From: Sorangium cellulosum So0157-2 | Lineage (GTDB): Bacteria > Myxococcota_A > Polyangia > Polyangiales > Polyangiaceae | Reading direction: 5' to 3' | Assembly (NCBI RefSeq): GCF_000418325.1 | Contig: NC_021658.1 | Span: 6,063,501 to 6,127,500 of the forward strand | Length of the DNA: 64,000 nt | Shown: piece after piece, positions 32,023 through 43,675 of the stretch | Layout of the letters: each line of letters opens with the position of its first letter | How positions within the stretch are numbered: the first letter of the stretch is position 1 | The notes under the pieces: generated by a model | The model's database searches: none | What the model was told of the DNA's origin: nothing | Seen by the model: the letters and a program-made list of their open reading frames with translations, nothing else | Translations under genes and position numbers: made by a program

Positions 32023-32417
32023 CGCGGCGCACGCGCGCGCGACCAGCGCGGCGCTCGCGACCGCCTGAGGACACGCCTCCGCAGGTGCGCGGGCACGGGA
32101 GAGCGCGAGTCGCTCGACCTCGATGGCCGATCGGGCATCGGCCCGACGACGCTCGCCCTCTCGCAGACATCCCACGGCCGCCTGGGGCCCAAGCACCCCA
32201 GGCGGCCGGCGACGCCGGGACGCGGCGGCGGGTGGGGCCGCCGGCCCGGCCTGACGGGCGTGGCCTGGCCGCGCCCCGCTAGAGGCGCGCGCCCCCTCGG
32301 GAGCGCGGGGTGTCCCGCGAGACTGTACGCGCATCCGCGACGGGTTGGGCCGCGAGCCCGCGCGCGCTCGCGGACATTGCCCCCCCGTGCGCAATCCCTT
32401 AGAGTGGCCGGAACGCT
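32023..32417. other. intergenic region, 395 bp
   Basis: No gene, repeat array or clear promoter was found. It is GC-rich with several short dyads (such as GGCGGCCGGC). It must hold the promoter of the kinase operon. Confidence 0.4.
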
Positions 32418-34238
32418 GTGATCGGCACGATCATCGACGGCAAGTATCAGATACGCAAGCTGCTCGGCGAGGGCGCCATGGGCTCGGTCTATGAGGCCGA
32501 GCACACGGGGACCGGGCGCCGCTGCGCCGTGAAGGTGATCAGCTCGGCCGATCTCACCCGCGATCCGAAGGTGGTCAGCCGCTTCCAGCGCGAGGCGCGC
32601 GCGGCGGGCGCGATCGACACGCAGCACATCACCCAGGTGCTCGACGCCGGCGTCGACCGCGACTCGAAGCTGCCCTTCCTCGCGATGGAGTACCTCGCCG
32701 GCGAGGACGTCCACCAGCTCATCAAGCGCGTCGGGCCGCTCGCGCCCGACCTCGCGCTGCGCATCGTCGCGCAGTCGTGCCTCGGGCTCCAGAAGGCGCA
32801 CGAGGCGAGCGTCGTCCACCGCGACATCAAGCCGCACAACCTGTTCCTCTCGCGGCGCGACGCCGGCGAGATCCTCGTCAAGCTGCTCGATTTCGGCATC
32901 GCCAAGGTCAAGATGGACCGGGCGAACGAGACCGAGGGCGCCGACCTCACGCGCACCGGGAACCTCATCGGCTCGCCGCTCTACATGTCGCCCGAGCAGG
33001 CGCGCGGGCAAAAGGAGATCGATCACCGCACCGACATCTGGTCGCTCGGCGCCGTGCTCTACCAGGCGCTCACCGGGCGAACGCCGTACCATCACATCAC
33101 CGCGCTCGGCGAGCTCATCATCGCCATCTGCTCGGATCCCCCGCCGCCGGTGCAGGACTTCGCGCCGTGGGTGCCGCCGGAGGTGGCGGCCATCGTGCAC
33201 CGCTGCCTGCTGCAGGCGCCCGGGCAGCGCTACCAGAGCGCGCAGGAGATGTTCGGCGCCATCCGGCCGCTGCTCCCCTACGGATGGGGCATCCACGAGA
33301 GCATGCTCGTGCCGCTGCCGGACGCGGTGCGCAGGCAGTCCGCGCCGCGGCTCTCGATGAACGGCAACGCCCCGCCCGCGAACCAGAGCGGCGCGTACGC
33401 CGCCGCGTCGCCCGCCAACCAGAGCGGAGGGTACCACGCGCTCGCGGCCTCGCCCGCGAACCAGAGCGGCGCGTACGCCGCCGCGTCGCCCGCCAACCAG
33501 AGCGGAGGGTACCCCGCGGTCCCGCACGAGCACCGCGGAGGAGGGTACCCGTCGTTCGCGCCGCCCCCGAGCCCGAGCGGGCCGCACGGCGCGATCGCGC
33601 CGGCCGCCAACCACGCCGGCGCCGCGACCACCGGGGCGCTCACGCAGTCGCATCGCGGCACGCAGCCAGGCGCGTCGCGGGTGCCGGTCGTGGCCGGCGC
33701 CGCGCTGCTCGCCGCGGGCATCGCGGCCGGCGTGTACTTCGTCAGCCGCGGGTCGCCAGAGCCCGCCGCGCCGCCGGCGGCGTCGGCGACCCCGGAGGTG
33801 CTCCCGACGGCGGCGGCCACCCCGACGCCGACCCCGGCGCCGGCGCCGCCGCCGGCCGCGACGGGGACGTCGGAGGCCGCCGCGGCCGAGCCGCAGCCCA
33901 GGCGCGTTCAGGTGGTCATCCTGCCGCCCGACGCCTCGGTCGAGGTCGAAGGCGCGGGCGCGACCACCAGGAACGGGATCCTCGAGATCACCGGGCCGCT
34001 CGGGAGCGAGCACAGGGTGCGCGTGTTCAAGGGGGCAAACGAGACGGTGACCGACGTGATCGTGACGACCAGCGGCGCGCGGCCGCTCAAGATCGAGCTC
34101 CCGCCGACCCCGGTGAAGGGCGCCCCGGTGCTTCCGGCGAAGAGCGCCTCCGCCGCGCCGCCGGCGGCGCCGGCGCCGGCGCCGGCGCCGACGACCTACA
34201 AGGGGATCATCAACGACACGGAAGAGTTCGGAAAGTAA
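32418..34238 (+). CDS. Ser/Thr protein kinase, membrane-anchored, PEGA-like end
   Basis: The GTG start gives MIGTIIDGKYQIRKLLGEGAMGSVYEAEH (Gly loop). VKV Lys is at ~39, the catalytic loop HRDIKPHN at ~134, DFG at ~157, and LIGSPLYMSPEQARG plus DIWSLGAVLYQALTG follow. The Hanks-type kinase domain is therefore intact. A low-complexity linker (~310-420) repeats NQSGAYAAASPANQSGGY and precedes one membrane helix (VPVVAGAALLAAGIAAGVYFVS). The outside part is Pro/Ala-rich and ends with a PEGA-like domain (RRVQVVILPPDASVEVEGAGA). The next gene, 25 bases on, encodes a PEGA/TPR envelope protein, so the pair may form one signalling unit. Confidence 0.93.
   Translation: MIGTIIDGKYQIRKLLGEGAMGSVYEAEHTGTGRRCAVKVISSADLTRDPKVVSRFQREARAAGAIDTQHITQVLDAGVDRDSKLPFLAMEYLAGEDVHQLIKRVGPLAPDLALRIVAQSCLGLQKAHEASVVHRDIKPHNLFLSRRDAGEILVKLLDFGIAKVKMDRANETEGADLTRTGNLIGSPLYMSPEQARGQKEIDHRTDIWSLGAVLYQALTGRTPYHHITALGELIIAICSDPPPPVQDFAPWVPPEVAAIVHRCLLQAPGQRYQSAQEMFGAIRPLLPYGWGIHESMLVPLPDAVRRQSAPRLSMNGNAPPANQSGAYAAASPANQSGGYHALAASPANQSGAYAAASPANQSGGYPAVPHEHRGGGYPSFAPPPSPSGPHGAIAPAANHAGAATTGALTQSHRGTQPGASRVPVVAGAALLAAGIAAGVYFVSRGSPEPAAPPAASATPEVLPTAAATPTPTPAPAPPPAATGTSEAAAAEPQPRRVQVVILPPDASVEVEGAGATTRNGILEITGPLGSEHRVRVFKGANETVTDVIVTTSGARPLKIELPPTPVKGAPVLPAKSASAAPPAAPAPAPAPTTYKGIINDTEEFGK
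33375..33513 (+). repeat. 61-bp perfect direct repeat (78-bp offset) in kinase linker
   Basis: Copies lie at 33375-33435 and 33453-33513. They code for the NQSGAYAAASPANQSGGY segments between kinase domain and membrane helix. The identity at every codon position points to recent duplication. Confidence 0.88.
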
Positions 34239-34263
34239 GCGCAGAGGAACAAGGCTGAGTACG

Positions 34264-36084
34264 GTGCTCGATCGAATGGATCTGCGTGCGCGGCGCGGTG
34301 GCTCGTGTCCTCTCTCCCTCGCGTGGCGGCCCCGGCCGGCGCGGCGGCTGCGCGCGCTCTCGGCCGCGCTCGCCGTCGCGGTCGGCGCGGGGCCGGCGCT
34401 CGCGCAGCCGGCGCCGGCCGCTGCGGAGGGCGCCGCGCCGGCCGAGGAGGCGCCCGTCTCCGAGACGACCCGGCAGGTCGCGCGGCTCCACTTCGAGAAG
34501 GGGCTCGCCCTGCTGCGCGAGGAGGCCTGGGGCCCCGCGCTCGCCGAGTTCCTCCTCTCGCGCAAGCTCTACCCGACGCGCGCGGCCACGAACAACGCCG
34601 CGATCGCGCTGCGCAAGCTCCAGCGCTACGACGAGGCGCTCGAGATGTTCGAGACCTTCCTGCGCGATTTCACCATGTCGGCCGCCGAGCGCGCGGTCGC
34701 GCAGCGCGAGATCGCCGAGCTGCGCGCGCTCGTGGGGACGCTCGACATCACGAACGCCGAGCCCGGGGCGTCGATCGTGGTGAGCGGCGAGGAGCGCGGG
34801 CAGTACCCGCCCGTCAAGCCGATCCGCGTCGCCGCGGGCGCGCACGTCGTCCGCGTATTCAAGGAGGGCTACGAGCCGGTCGAGGTGCGCGTCTACGTCG
34901 CCGGGGGCCAGACGGTCACGGTGAACGCGAAGCTCCGCAGGCTGGTCCGCTCCGGCCGGCTGCGCGTCGTGGAGCGGGCCGGCAAGACCGTCGACGTGCT
35001 CGTGGACAACGTGGTCGTGGGGCAGACGCCGTGGATCGGCACGCTGTCGGTCGGCGATCACATGGTGGCGCTGCGCGGCGAGGGGAAGCTCGGGACGCAG
35101 CCGACGGCGGCGCCCGTGAAGCCGCAGGAGCTCACGACGCTGTCGCTCCTCGCCGAGGACCTCGACGCGTCGCTGCGGGTCGACCCCACGCCGCCCGGCG
35201 CGAGCGTCTGGATCAACTCGGTCAACGTGGGCAACGGCGTCTGGCTGGGCCGGCTCAAGGCCGGCGCGCACCGGGTGGAGGTGAAGGCCGACGGGTTCGT
35301 CTCCGAGGCGCGCACGGTCACGCTGCAGAAGGGCCAGCGGCAGGGCCTGAGCCTCGCGCTCGAGCGCGACGAGGACGCGGAGATCTGGCGCAAGCCGCCG
35401 AAGATCACGCTCGAGGCGAGCGCCTCGTTCCTCGTGGCGCCGACCTTCGGCGGCGACGTCGCGAGCGCCTGCGGCTCGGGGTGCTCGAGCGCGATCGGCC
35501 TCGGCGGGCTCGGCACGATCCACGGCGGCTACGAGCTCGGCTCGGGGCTCGGCGTCGGGATCGAGCTCGGCGGCATCGTCGCGGCGCAGCAGCTCGAGGA
35601 GCGCGCGGCGGAGCTCAGGCCGATCGGCTACCGGGATCCGCTCGGCGGCGCGGCGAGCGACGCGCTCCGCCTGGGCGGCTTCCTGGCCGGCGCGACGTTC
35701 GGATATCACCTCGGCGAGCAGTACCCCGCGCTGCTGCGGCTCGGCGCCGGGGTGCTCGTGGGCGAGGTCCGCGACGAGCGGACCGGCAGGTTCAGGACGA
35801 CCCAGGGGGCGTGGTTCAACACGTACCCGGTGGTCGACTTCGCCTCGGCGACGTACTTCTACGTGGATCCGGAGGCGAGGCTGGGCGTGCGGCTCGGGGA
35901 GCGCTGGGAGCTCTCGGCCAGCGTGAAGCTGCTCCTCCTGATCGGCCTCAGCAAGCCGTCGTGGGACAGGACCATCGAGCTCGCGGCGTCGACCGATGGG
36001 ATCGGGACGTACGGGCAGGAGTCGCTCATGGGCGACGTCGTCCTGATGATCGCGCCCGGGGCGAGCTTGCGGTACCAGTTCTGA
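34264..36084 (+). CDS. TPR/PEGA-domain envelope protein with C-terminal barrel-like region
   Basis: A GTG at the given start or an ATG four codons later can serve. A signal peptide follows (RALSAALAVAVGAGPALAQ). Residues ~65-150 are TPR-like (ARLHFEKGLALLREEAWGPALAEFLLSRKLYPTRAATNNAAIAL). Two PEGA-type domains follow (ITNAEPGASIVVSGEERGQYPPVKPIRVAAGAHVVRVFKEGYEPVEV and VDPTPPGASVWINSVNVGNGVWLGRLKAGAHRVEVKADGF). The last ~200 residues have alternating hydrophobic strands ending in a terminal Phe (GASLRYQF), as in outer-membrane barrels. It is probably co-transcribed with the kinase. Confidence 0.85.
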   Translation: MLDRMDLRARRGGSCPLSLAWRPRPARRLRALSAALAVAVGAGPALAQPAPAAAEGAAPAEEAPVSETTRQVARLHFEKGLALLREEAWGPALAEFLLSRKLYPTRAATNNAAIALRKLQRYDEALEMFETFLRDFTMSAAERAVAQREIAELRALVGTLDITNAEPGASIVVSGEERGQYPPVKPIRVAAGAHVVRVFKEGYEPVEVRVYVAGGQTVTVNAKLRRLVRSGRLRVVERAGKTVDVLVDNVVVGQTPWIGTLSVGDHMVALRGEGKLGTQPTAAPVKPQELTTLSLLAEDLDASLRVDPTPPGASVWINSVNVGNGVWLGRLKAGAHRVEVKADGFVSEARTVTLQKGQRQGLSLALERDEDAEIWRKPPKITLEASASFLVAPTFGGDVASACGSGCSSAIGLGGLGTIHGGYELGSGLGVGIELGGIVAAQQLEERAAELRPIGYRDPLGGAASDALRLGGFLAGATFGYHLGEQYPALLRLGAGVLVGEVRDERTGRFRTTQGAWFNTYPVVDFASATYFYVDPEARLGVRLGERWELSASVKLLLLIGLSKPSWDRTIELAASTDGIGTYGQESLMGDVVLMIAPGASLRYQF

Positions 36085-36142
36085 GGAGGCCAGCGCCTGC
36101 GCGCCGGCCCGGTGCGCCGGGCGCGCGCAGGCGCGGTGCGCC

Positions 36143-37102
36143 TCAGGGGCGGCGCTGCCGGCGGCGCAGCCCGGCCAGCGCCGCGGCGGCGCCGAGGAGG
36201 ACGGACGCGAGCGCGGGGGCTCGTTCGGTGGAGGCGCCGACGACGCCGCAGGAGCAGGACGGGACCTGCGACGGATCGAGCTGCGGGACGCATTGGTTCG
36301 CCAGGTCGCACACCATGCCATCGACGCAGTCGGCCACCGATCTGCACGGCGAGGCGCACGCGCCGCCGCCCGGCGGGCAGCGGTACGGGGTGCAATCCGT
36401 GTCGCCGCCCGCGGCGCGGAGCGTGTGCTCGCCGTCGCAGCGCGGTCCTACTTCCTCGAGGTCGATGCAGACGCCGTCGCTGCAGATGAAGTCCTTGATG
36501 CAGTCGGCGTCCGAGGCACAGGAGGTCTTGCAGGCGCTCTCGTCCTCGCACTTGAAGCCGCCGTTCTCGCCGCCGCAGCGCTCGACCACGGGCGCCTTCT
36601 CGCGGCCGTCTCCATCGCAGAAGAAGCGCGTGAGCGTGGCGGGGCCGATGGCGCAGCCCTCGTCCGGGCAGGAGCACACGGAGGTCCGCGCGACCGCCCC
36701 GTCCGCGGGGAACCTGCACATCGCGTCGCTGTGGCCGCCGCAGTAGCCCGCACACGCGCCCTCGCCGGGGCAGGCTTCGCGCCGGAAAGTGCCGCCCTCG
36801 TTGGGGTGCGGGGCCTCGTGGTTGAGGTCCGTCCCGACCGGCGTGCACCGGCCGACGTTGTTCACCACGTCGCACGCCTGGCACTGGCCGTCGCAGCGGT
36901 AATCGCAGCAGAAACCGTCGACGCAGTGGCCCGAGTCGCACTGGCGGTCGCGGGTGCACTCGGCGCCGTTGGCGAGCCGATCGATACACTGGCCCGACCC
37001 GGGGGGCGCGCCGCCCGCGCCGCCGCCCGCGCCGCCGCTTCCCGCGGATGTGCCGCCCGCGCCGCCGGTTCCCGCCGGTGCTCCACCTGCACCCGCCCCG
37101 AG
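36143..37102 (-). pseudogene. detached C-terminal part of kelch protein: Cys-rich region and MYXO-CTERM
   Basis: The open frame starts directly after a TGA (37103-37105) and has no start codon before an internal GTG. It reads a Gly-rich linker (GAGGAPAGTGGAGGTSAGSGGAG), then Cys-rich modules (QCIDRLANGAECTRDRQCDSGHCVDGFCCDYRCDGQCQACD, and several CxxDxDC-like units). It ends SCSCGVVGASTERAPALASVLLGAAAALAGLRRRQRRP, a MYXO-CTERM. The linker matches the end of the kelch lipoprotein at 37.7 kb (71 bp, one mismatch). It is therefore best read as the 3' piece of one gene split by an insertion. Confidence 0.72.
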
Positions 37103-37413
37103 TCAGGACCGGCCGGTGAGATCCCGTTACGATCGGTAACACACCGCAGGTCACACCGGCTCACCCCCGGGCGCCCTCCCCCTCCGCGAGATTCCTCACA
37201 ACGAGTCGCCTCCATCCCACAAGAACCGCCGCGTCTGCTTGACGCACCACGTCGGCGCTGCCATGACCGCTTTCCTCCGCCTCGGGCGCGCTATTTCAGT
37301 CGGGCTCGCCAGATCCACGCTCGGGTCCGCCGGCCCGTCTGTCGTGTGGCGCGCCCCCGCCCGGGCGGACTACGCTCTGCGTTACCCCCACAGCCACAGG
37401 AGCCAACCGAGCC
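37101..37413. other. non-coding part of the inserted segment (etfB leader)
   Basis: These 313 bp lie between the first 71-bp repeat and the etfB start. No gene is seen. An inverted repeat GTTACGATCGGTAAC (37125-37139) lies in the first part. The region presumably carries the etfB promoter. Confidence 0.5.
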
Positions 37414-37683
37414 GTGAAGATCCTCGTTCCGCTCAAGCGCGTCGCCGATCCGGATAACGCGAACAAGGTGAAGATCCCTGCGTCAGGGGACAAAATCGAG
37501 ACGACCGGGCTCGAGTGGAAACCGAACCCGTTCGACGAATACGCGCTCGAAGCAGCGCTGCGCCTGACCGAGGACGGCAAGGCGCCGAAGACGCGGGCGG
37601 GCGAGGTCGTCGTCGTCACCTTCGGGCCCAAGGAGACCGAGCAGACCCTCCGCGCCGCCGCCAGCACCGGCGCCGACCGCGCC
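37414..37683 (+). pseudogene. etfB: electron-transfer flavoprotein beta subunit, first 90 codons
   Basis: The GTG start follows CAGGAG. The protein reads MKILVPLKRVADPDNANKVKIPASG, then GLEWKPNPFDEYALEAALRLTEDGK, then VVVVTFGPKETEQTLRAA and TGADRA, an excellent match to the EtfB N-terminus (AMP-binding fold). After TGADRA the match stops abruptly and the frame enters the antisense of the Gly-rich linker. A complete EtfB has about 250 residues, so two thirds are missing and no etfA follows. The full gene is presumably elsewhere in the genome. Confidence 0.9.
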
Positions 37684-40275
37684 GGCGCCGCCGCTTCCCG
37701 CGGATGTGCCGCCCGCGCCGCCGGTTCCCGCGGGTGCTCCACCTGCACCCGCCCCGCCCGAACCAACGGCCGCGCCGCCCGCGCCGCCGCTTCCTGCGGA
37801 TGCGCCGCCCGCGCCGCCGCCACCCGTCCCGGGCGACGCACCTCCGGCGCCGTCAGACGGCGCGCAGGCGTCGGGATCGCCGACGCCGCCATCGCACCAG
37901 CCGCTCTCGTCACAGCCGCAGTCGTCCAGGCAATAGAGGATGCACCTGTCGTTGCTGCCGCAGCGGCCCGGCTTGCAGTCCTTCGTGGACTCGTGAGCCA
38001 CCGCGCGCCCCAGGCCGTCGCACCGGTTGTGCACCTCGATCTGGTTGACGCAGACGATCGGGAGCTCCTTGTCGAGCTTCGCCGGACCGCAGGTGCCATC
38101 GTCGCCCGTGCCTTTGCCCGACGCCGTGCATGAAAAGCACTCCTGATCGCACGCCTCGTTGCAGCACACGTTCTCCCCGTCCGAGCAGTGCCCGGACGCG
38201 CACTCCTGGTCGCTCGCGCATGACTCGCCGTTCGCCTTGATGAGCAGCTGGGCGCTCGAAAGCGGCTGCCCGCCCGCGGCCCCGATCCCCCCCGCGACGA
38301 GCACGGCTCGCCCCGCGATGCGGTCGGCGCCCGCGTTGACGACGACGGCCGCGTGCTCCCGCCGGGCCTCCTGCGCGAGCGACTCGCCCGAGGGGAGGAG
38401 GAGGCTGAAGCTCCTCGTCAGCGCGTCGTAGACGTCGGCGCTCGCCAGCGTGGTCGCGCCGTCGAAGCCGCCCGCGACGAGGACGTTGCCGGTGGGCAGG
38501 AGGCTCGCCGTGTGGTGGGCGCGCGCGCTCGTCATGGAGATGGGCGTCCGCTGGAGCTCGAAGCCCCGCCGGGTCGGGTCGGTCACGCCGTCGTGGTAGA
38601 TATCGATGGTGCGGACGTAGGCGCCTCCGGAGACCCGGGTGATGCCGCCGATGAGGAGCACCTCACCGGAGTCGAGCGACGTCGCCACATGGCCGCTCAG
38701 CGTGACGGTCCGATCGAGCAGCGTCGCCGTGTGGAAGCCGCGGAGCGCGCTCATCTGCGCCGTCATGGGGGTGGCGGGGGGCGAGATCGGAGAGATCGCC
38801 TGGAAAGCCCTCGATTCCTCGTCGAAGATCTCGGCCGAGGTGAGCGCGGCGCCCGAGAGGACGAAGCCGCCCGCGACGAGCACATCGCCCGTCTTCAGGC
38901 GGACGGCCGTGTGGGCGTGGCGCGAGGTCGCCATGCTGCCGGCGGAGGCGAGCGCGCTCGTGACGGGCGCGCCGCCGCCCGGGCCGAAGTCGCTGAAGGT
39001 GTAGAGCGAGGCCGCGCTCGTGGGCTGGTTGAGCGGATCCGCGAGGCCGCCGGCGACGAGGATCACGCCCGGATCGAGGAGGGTGGCCGAGTGATTGAAC
39101 CGGCCCAGCGAGGCGCCCGGGTCCTGGACGAACCGGCCCGTGGCCGGGTTGTAGATCTCGATGGCAGCGACCGGCGCACCGCCGTCGCGCTCGCTGCTGC
39201 CGCCCACGACGACCACGGCCGGCGGGGGAGGTGGGGGATCCGACGGCGCCGGCGCGGCGAGCGCTGTGACCGCCGTGGCGGTGTGGGCACCGCGCGCGTG
39301 CTCCATCGCGCCGGTGCTCGCGAACGTGCGGTCGAGGGGGAAGTACAGCTCCGCCGTTGACAGCGCGTCGCCGGACGCGTCGAAGCCGCCGGCGAGGAGC
39401 ACGGGGGTCGCGGGGTTCGCCGGATCGATCACCGTGGCGGTGTGGCGGGTGCGCGGCGAGATCATCTGGTTCGCCGTCGCGATCCACTGCGGGTCGAGGA
39501 GGGCGGGGTACTGAACGCCGGCGGCCTGCCACGCGACGATCACGGTGCACGCGGGCGCCCCTGGCGGCGTCACCGGGCGGCCCCACGGGGCGCGCGGGCT
39601 CGTGTCCACGGCGCAGCCCTCGACGGAGAGCGAGGCCGGAAGGCGCGCGCCGGTCGCGTCGACGAGGTAGGGGGGCGCGACGCGCAGGCGCGGCGAGCCG
39701 GCGGCGTCGAGGAACTCGAGCGTGCGCTCCACGAGGCGGATTCCCGGGACGGCGGTGACGTCGACGCGGTAGCGGAGCTCCTTGCGCGCCGGCTCCCGGT
39801 CGAAGAGGACGAAGTCCTCGGTGCCATGCGGCAGGACGCGGTGCAGGACGTCACGGGCGACGCCGCCCTCGGCGCGGAGCGCTCCCGCGTAGAGGACCAA
39901 GCCGCCATCGACGGTCGCGGGCACGTCGGCGGCGTCGTTCAGCGAGAAGGCGATCGCGACGCGAGACGCGGTGTCGGCGAGGCGCACGGGCCCGGCGCCG
40001 CGCGGCGGGAGCTCGACGGACGCCGGTGCGTGAGGGGCTTCAGCGCGCAGGGCGCCGGCCGGGGTCGGCGCGAGGGCCTTGACGGGGCTCGGGGCGATGA
40101 CGCTGGCGAAGCGCGCGCGGATCGCGGCGATGCGGGCGCGCGCTTCAGGCGGCGCGACGTGGGGCGACGCCGCGCCGGGCGGGGAGCCCTCGTCGGAGCA
40201 GCCGAGCACCTGGGGGAGGGCGGCGCACGCCGAGAGCAGCGCAGCCGTTCGCAGCCTGAAGCCGAGTCGCAGCAC
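37483..40275 (-). CDS. kelch-repeat lipoprotein, N-terminal part of a split gene
   Basis: A GTG start gives VLRLGFRLRTAALLSACAALPQVLGCSDEG, a lipoprotein signal. After ~250 residues of beta-rich sequence come about six kelch-type repeats (RHTATVIDPANPATPVLLAGGFDASG, NHSATLLDPGVILVAGGLAD, RHAHTAVRLKTGDVLVAGGFVLSG, HHTASLLPTGNVLVAGGFDG), together a beta-propeller. A Cys-rich region follows (GESCASDQECASGHCSDGENVCCNEACDQECFSC, CDDCGCDESGWCDGG), then a Gly/Ala/Thr linker. At 37685 the frame leaves real coding sequence and runs ~68 codons through the antisense of etfB to a stop. The natural C-terminus appears to lie at 36.1-37.1 kb. Confidence 0.82.
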   Translation of the reverse strand: MLRLGFRLRTAALLSACAALPQVLGCSDEGSPPGAASPHVAPPEARARIAAIRARFASVIAPSPVKALAPTPAGALRAEAPHAPASVELPPRGAGPVRLADTASRVAIAFSLNDAADVPATVDGGLVLYAGALRAEGGVARDVLHRVLPHGTEDFVLFDREPARKELRYRVDVTAVPGIRLVERTLEFLDAAGSPRLRVAPPYLVDATGARLPASLSVEGCAVDTSPRAPWGRPVTPPGAPACTVIVAWQAAGVQYPALLDPQWIATANQMISPRTRHTATVIDPANPATPVLLAGGFDASGDALSTAELYFPLDRTFASTGAMEHARGAHTATAVTALAAPAPSDPPPPPPAVVVVGGSSERDGGAPVAAIEIYNPATGRFVQDPGASLGRFNHSATLLDPGVILVAGGLADPLNQPTSAASLYTFSDFGPGGGAPVTSALASAGSMATSRHAHTAVRLKTGDVLVAGGFVLSGAALTSAEIFDEESRAFQAISPISPPATPMTAQMSALRGFHTATLLDRTVTLSGHVATSLDSGEVLLIGGITRVSGGAYVRTIDIYHDGVTDPTRRGFELQRTPISMTSARAHHTASLLPTGNVLVAGGFDGATTLASADVYDALTRSFSLLLPSGESLAQEARREHAAVVVNAGADRIAGRAVLVAGGIGAAGGQPLSSAQLLIKANGESCASDQECASGHCSDGENVCCNEACDQECFSCTASGKGTGDDGTCGPAKLDKELPIVCVNQIEVHNRCDGLGRAVAHESTKDCKPGRCGSNDRCILYCLDDCGCDESGWCDGGVGDPDACAPSDGAGGASPGTGGGGAGGASAGSGGAGGAAVGSGGAGAGGAPAGTGGAGGTSAGSGGAGAVGAGAGGGAEGLLGLLGPEGDDDDLARPRLRRLAVLGQAQRCFERVFVERVRFPLEPGRLDFVP

Positions 40276-40539
40276 GGGGTGGTTTCGCAAGGGATCGTTC
40301 CGTGGTCGGCGCAGTGCGCGCGACGTGAGGGGGCGGATTGAACGCCATCCTAACAGAAGGCGGCCCGCGGCCGAACAGGTGGCGCGCGCCCGGCGCCGCG
40401 GGGGCCGAGAGAGGCAGGTGCGGTCGCGCTCCGCGGACCGGCGCGCGCGGCGAAGGAAAACCTCCACAGGCTCGGGGCAAAACTGGATAGGCTCATGGAA
40501 GCGCGTCGTGCTCGGCGCGACCTGTCTGGAGGAGCCGCG

Positions 40540-43548
<3,009 letters not shown>

Positions 43549-43675
43549 CTCTGCGCACCAGCTGATGGGTTATCATGGCGCTCCCCTGAGACACATTTCC
43601 GGCGAGCGCGACGGCTTCTCTTCGATGCGGCCGTCGGATATTATCGATCGGATCAAGGGGCTTCGAGGAGGACTT

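Larger units (their letters stand above)
37030..37756. repeat. 71-bp direct repeat pair flanking an etfB fragment
   Basis: Copies lie at 37030-37100 and 37686-37756, in the same orientation, with one mismatch. They code (minus strand) for the same Gly/Ala-rich linker. Between them lie 585 bp of unrelated sequence carrying the start of etfB on the plus strand. Confidence 0.9.

Noticed and set aside
32019..34565. 848-codon open frame on the minus strand
   Set aside because: It lies opposite the clearly real kinase gene and has Arg/Gly-rich composition without domains.
36143..36868. Independent gene starting MVNNVGRC
   Set aside because: The GTG has no ribosome site and cuts through a Cys-rich module whose first half is coded upstream in the same frame. 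It is better read as a split gene piece.
37414..38133. Full 239-residue protein starting like EtfB
   Set aside because: Similarity ends after residue 90. The remaining residues are the antisense of the Gly-rich linker and Cys-rich part of the kelch gene.
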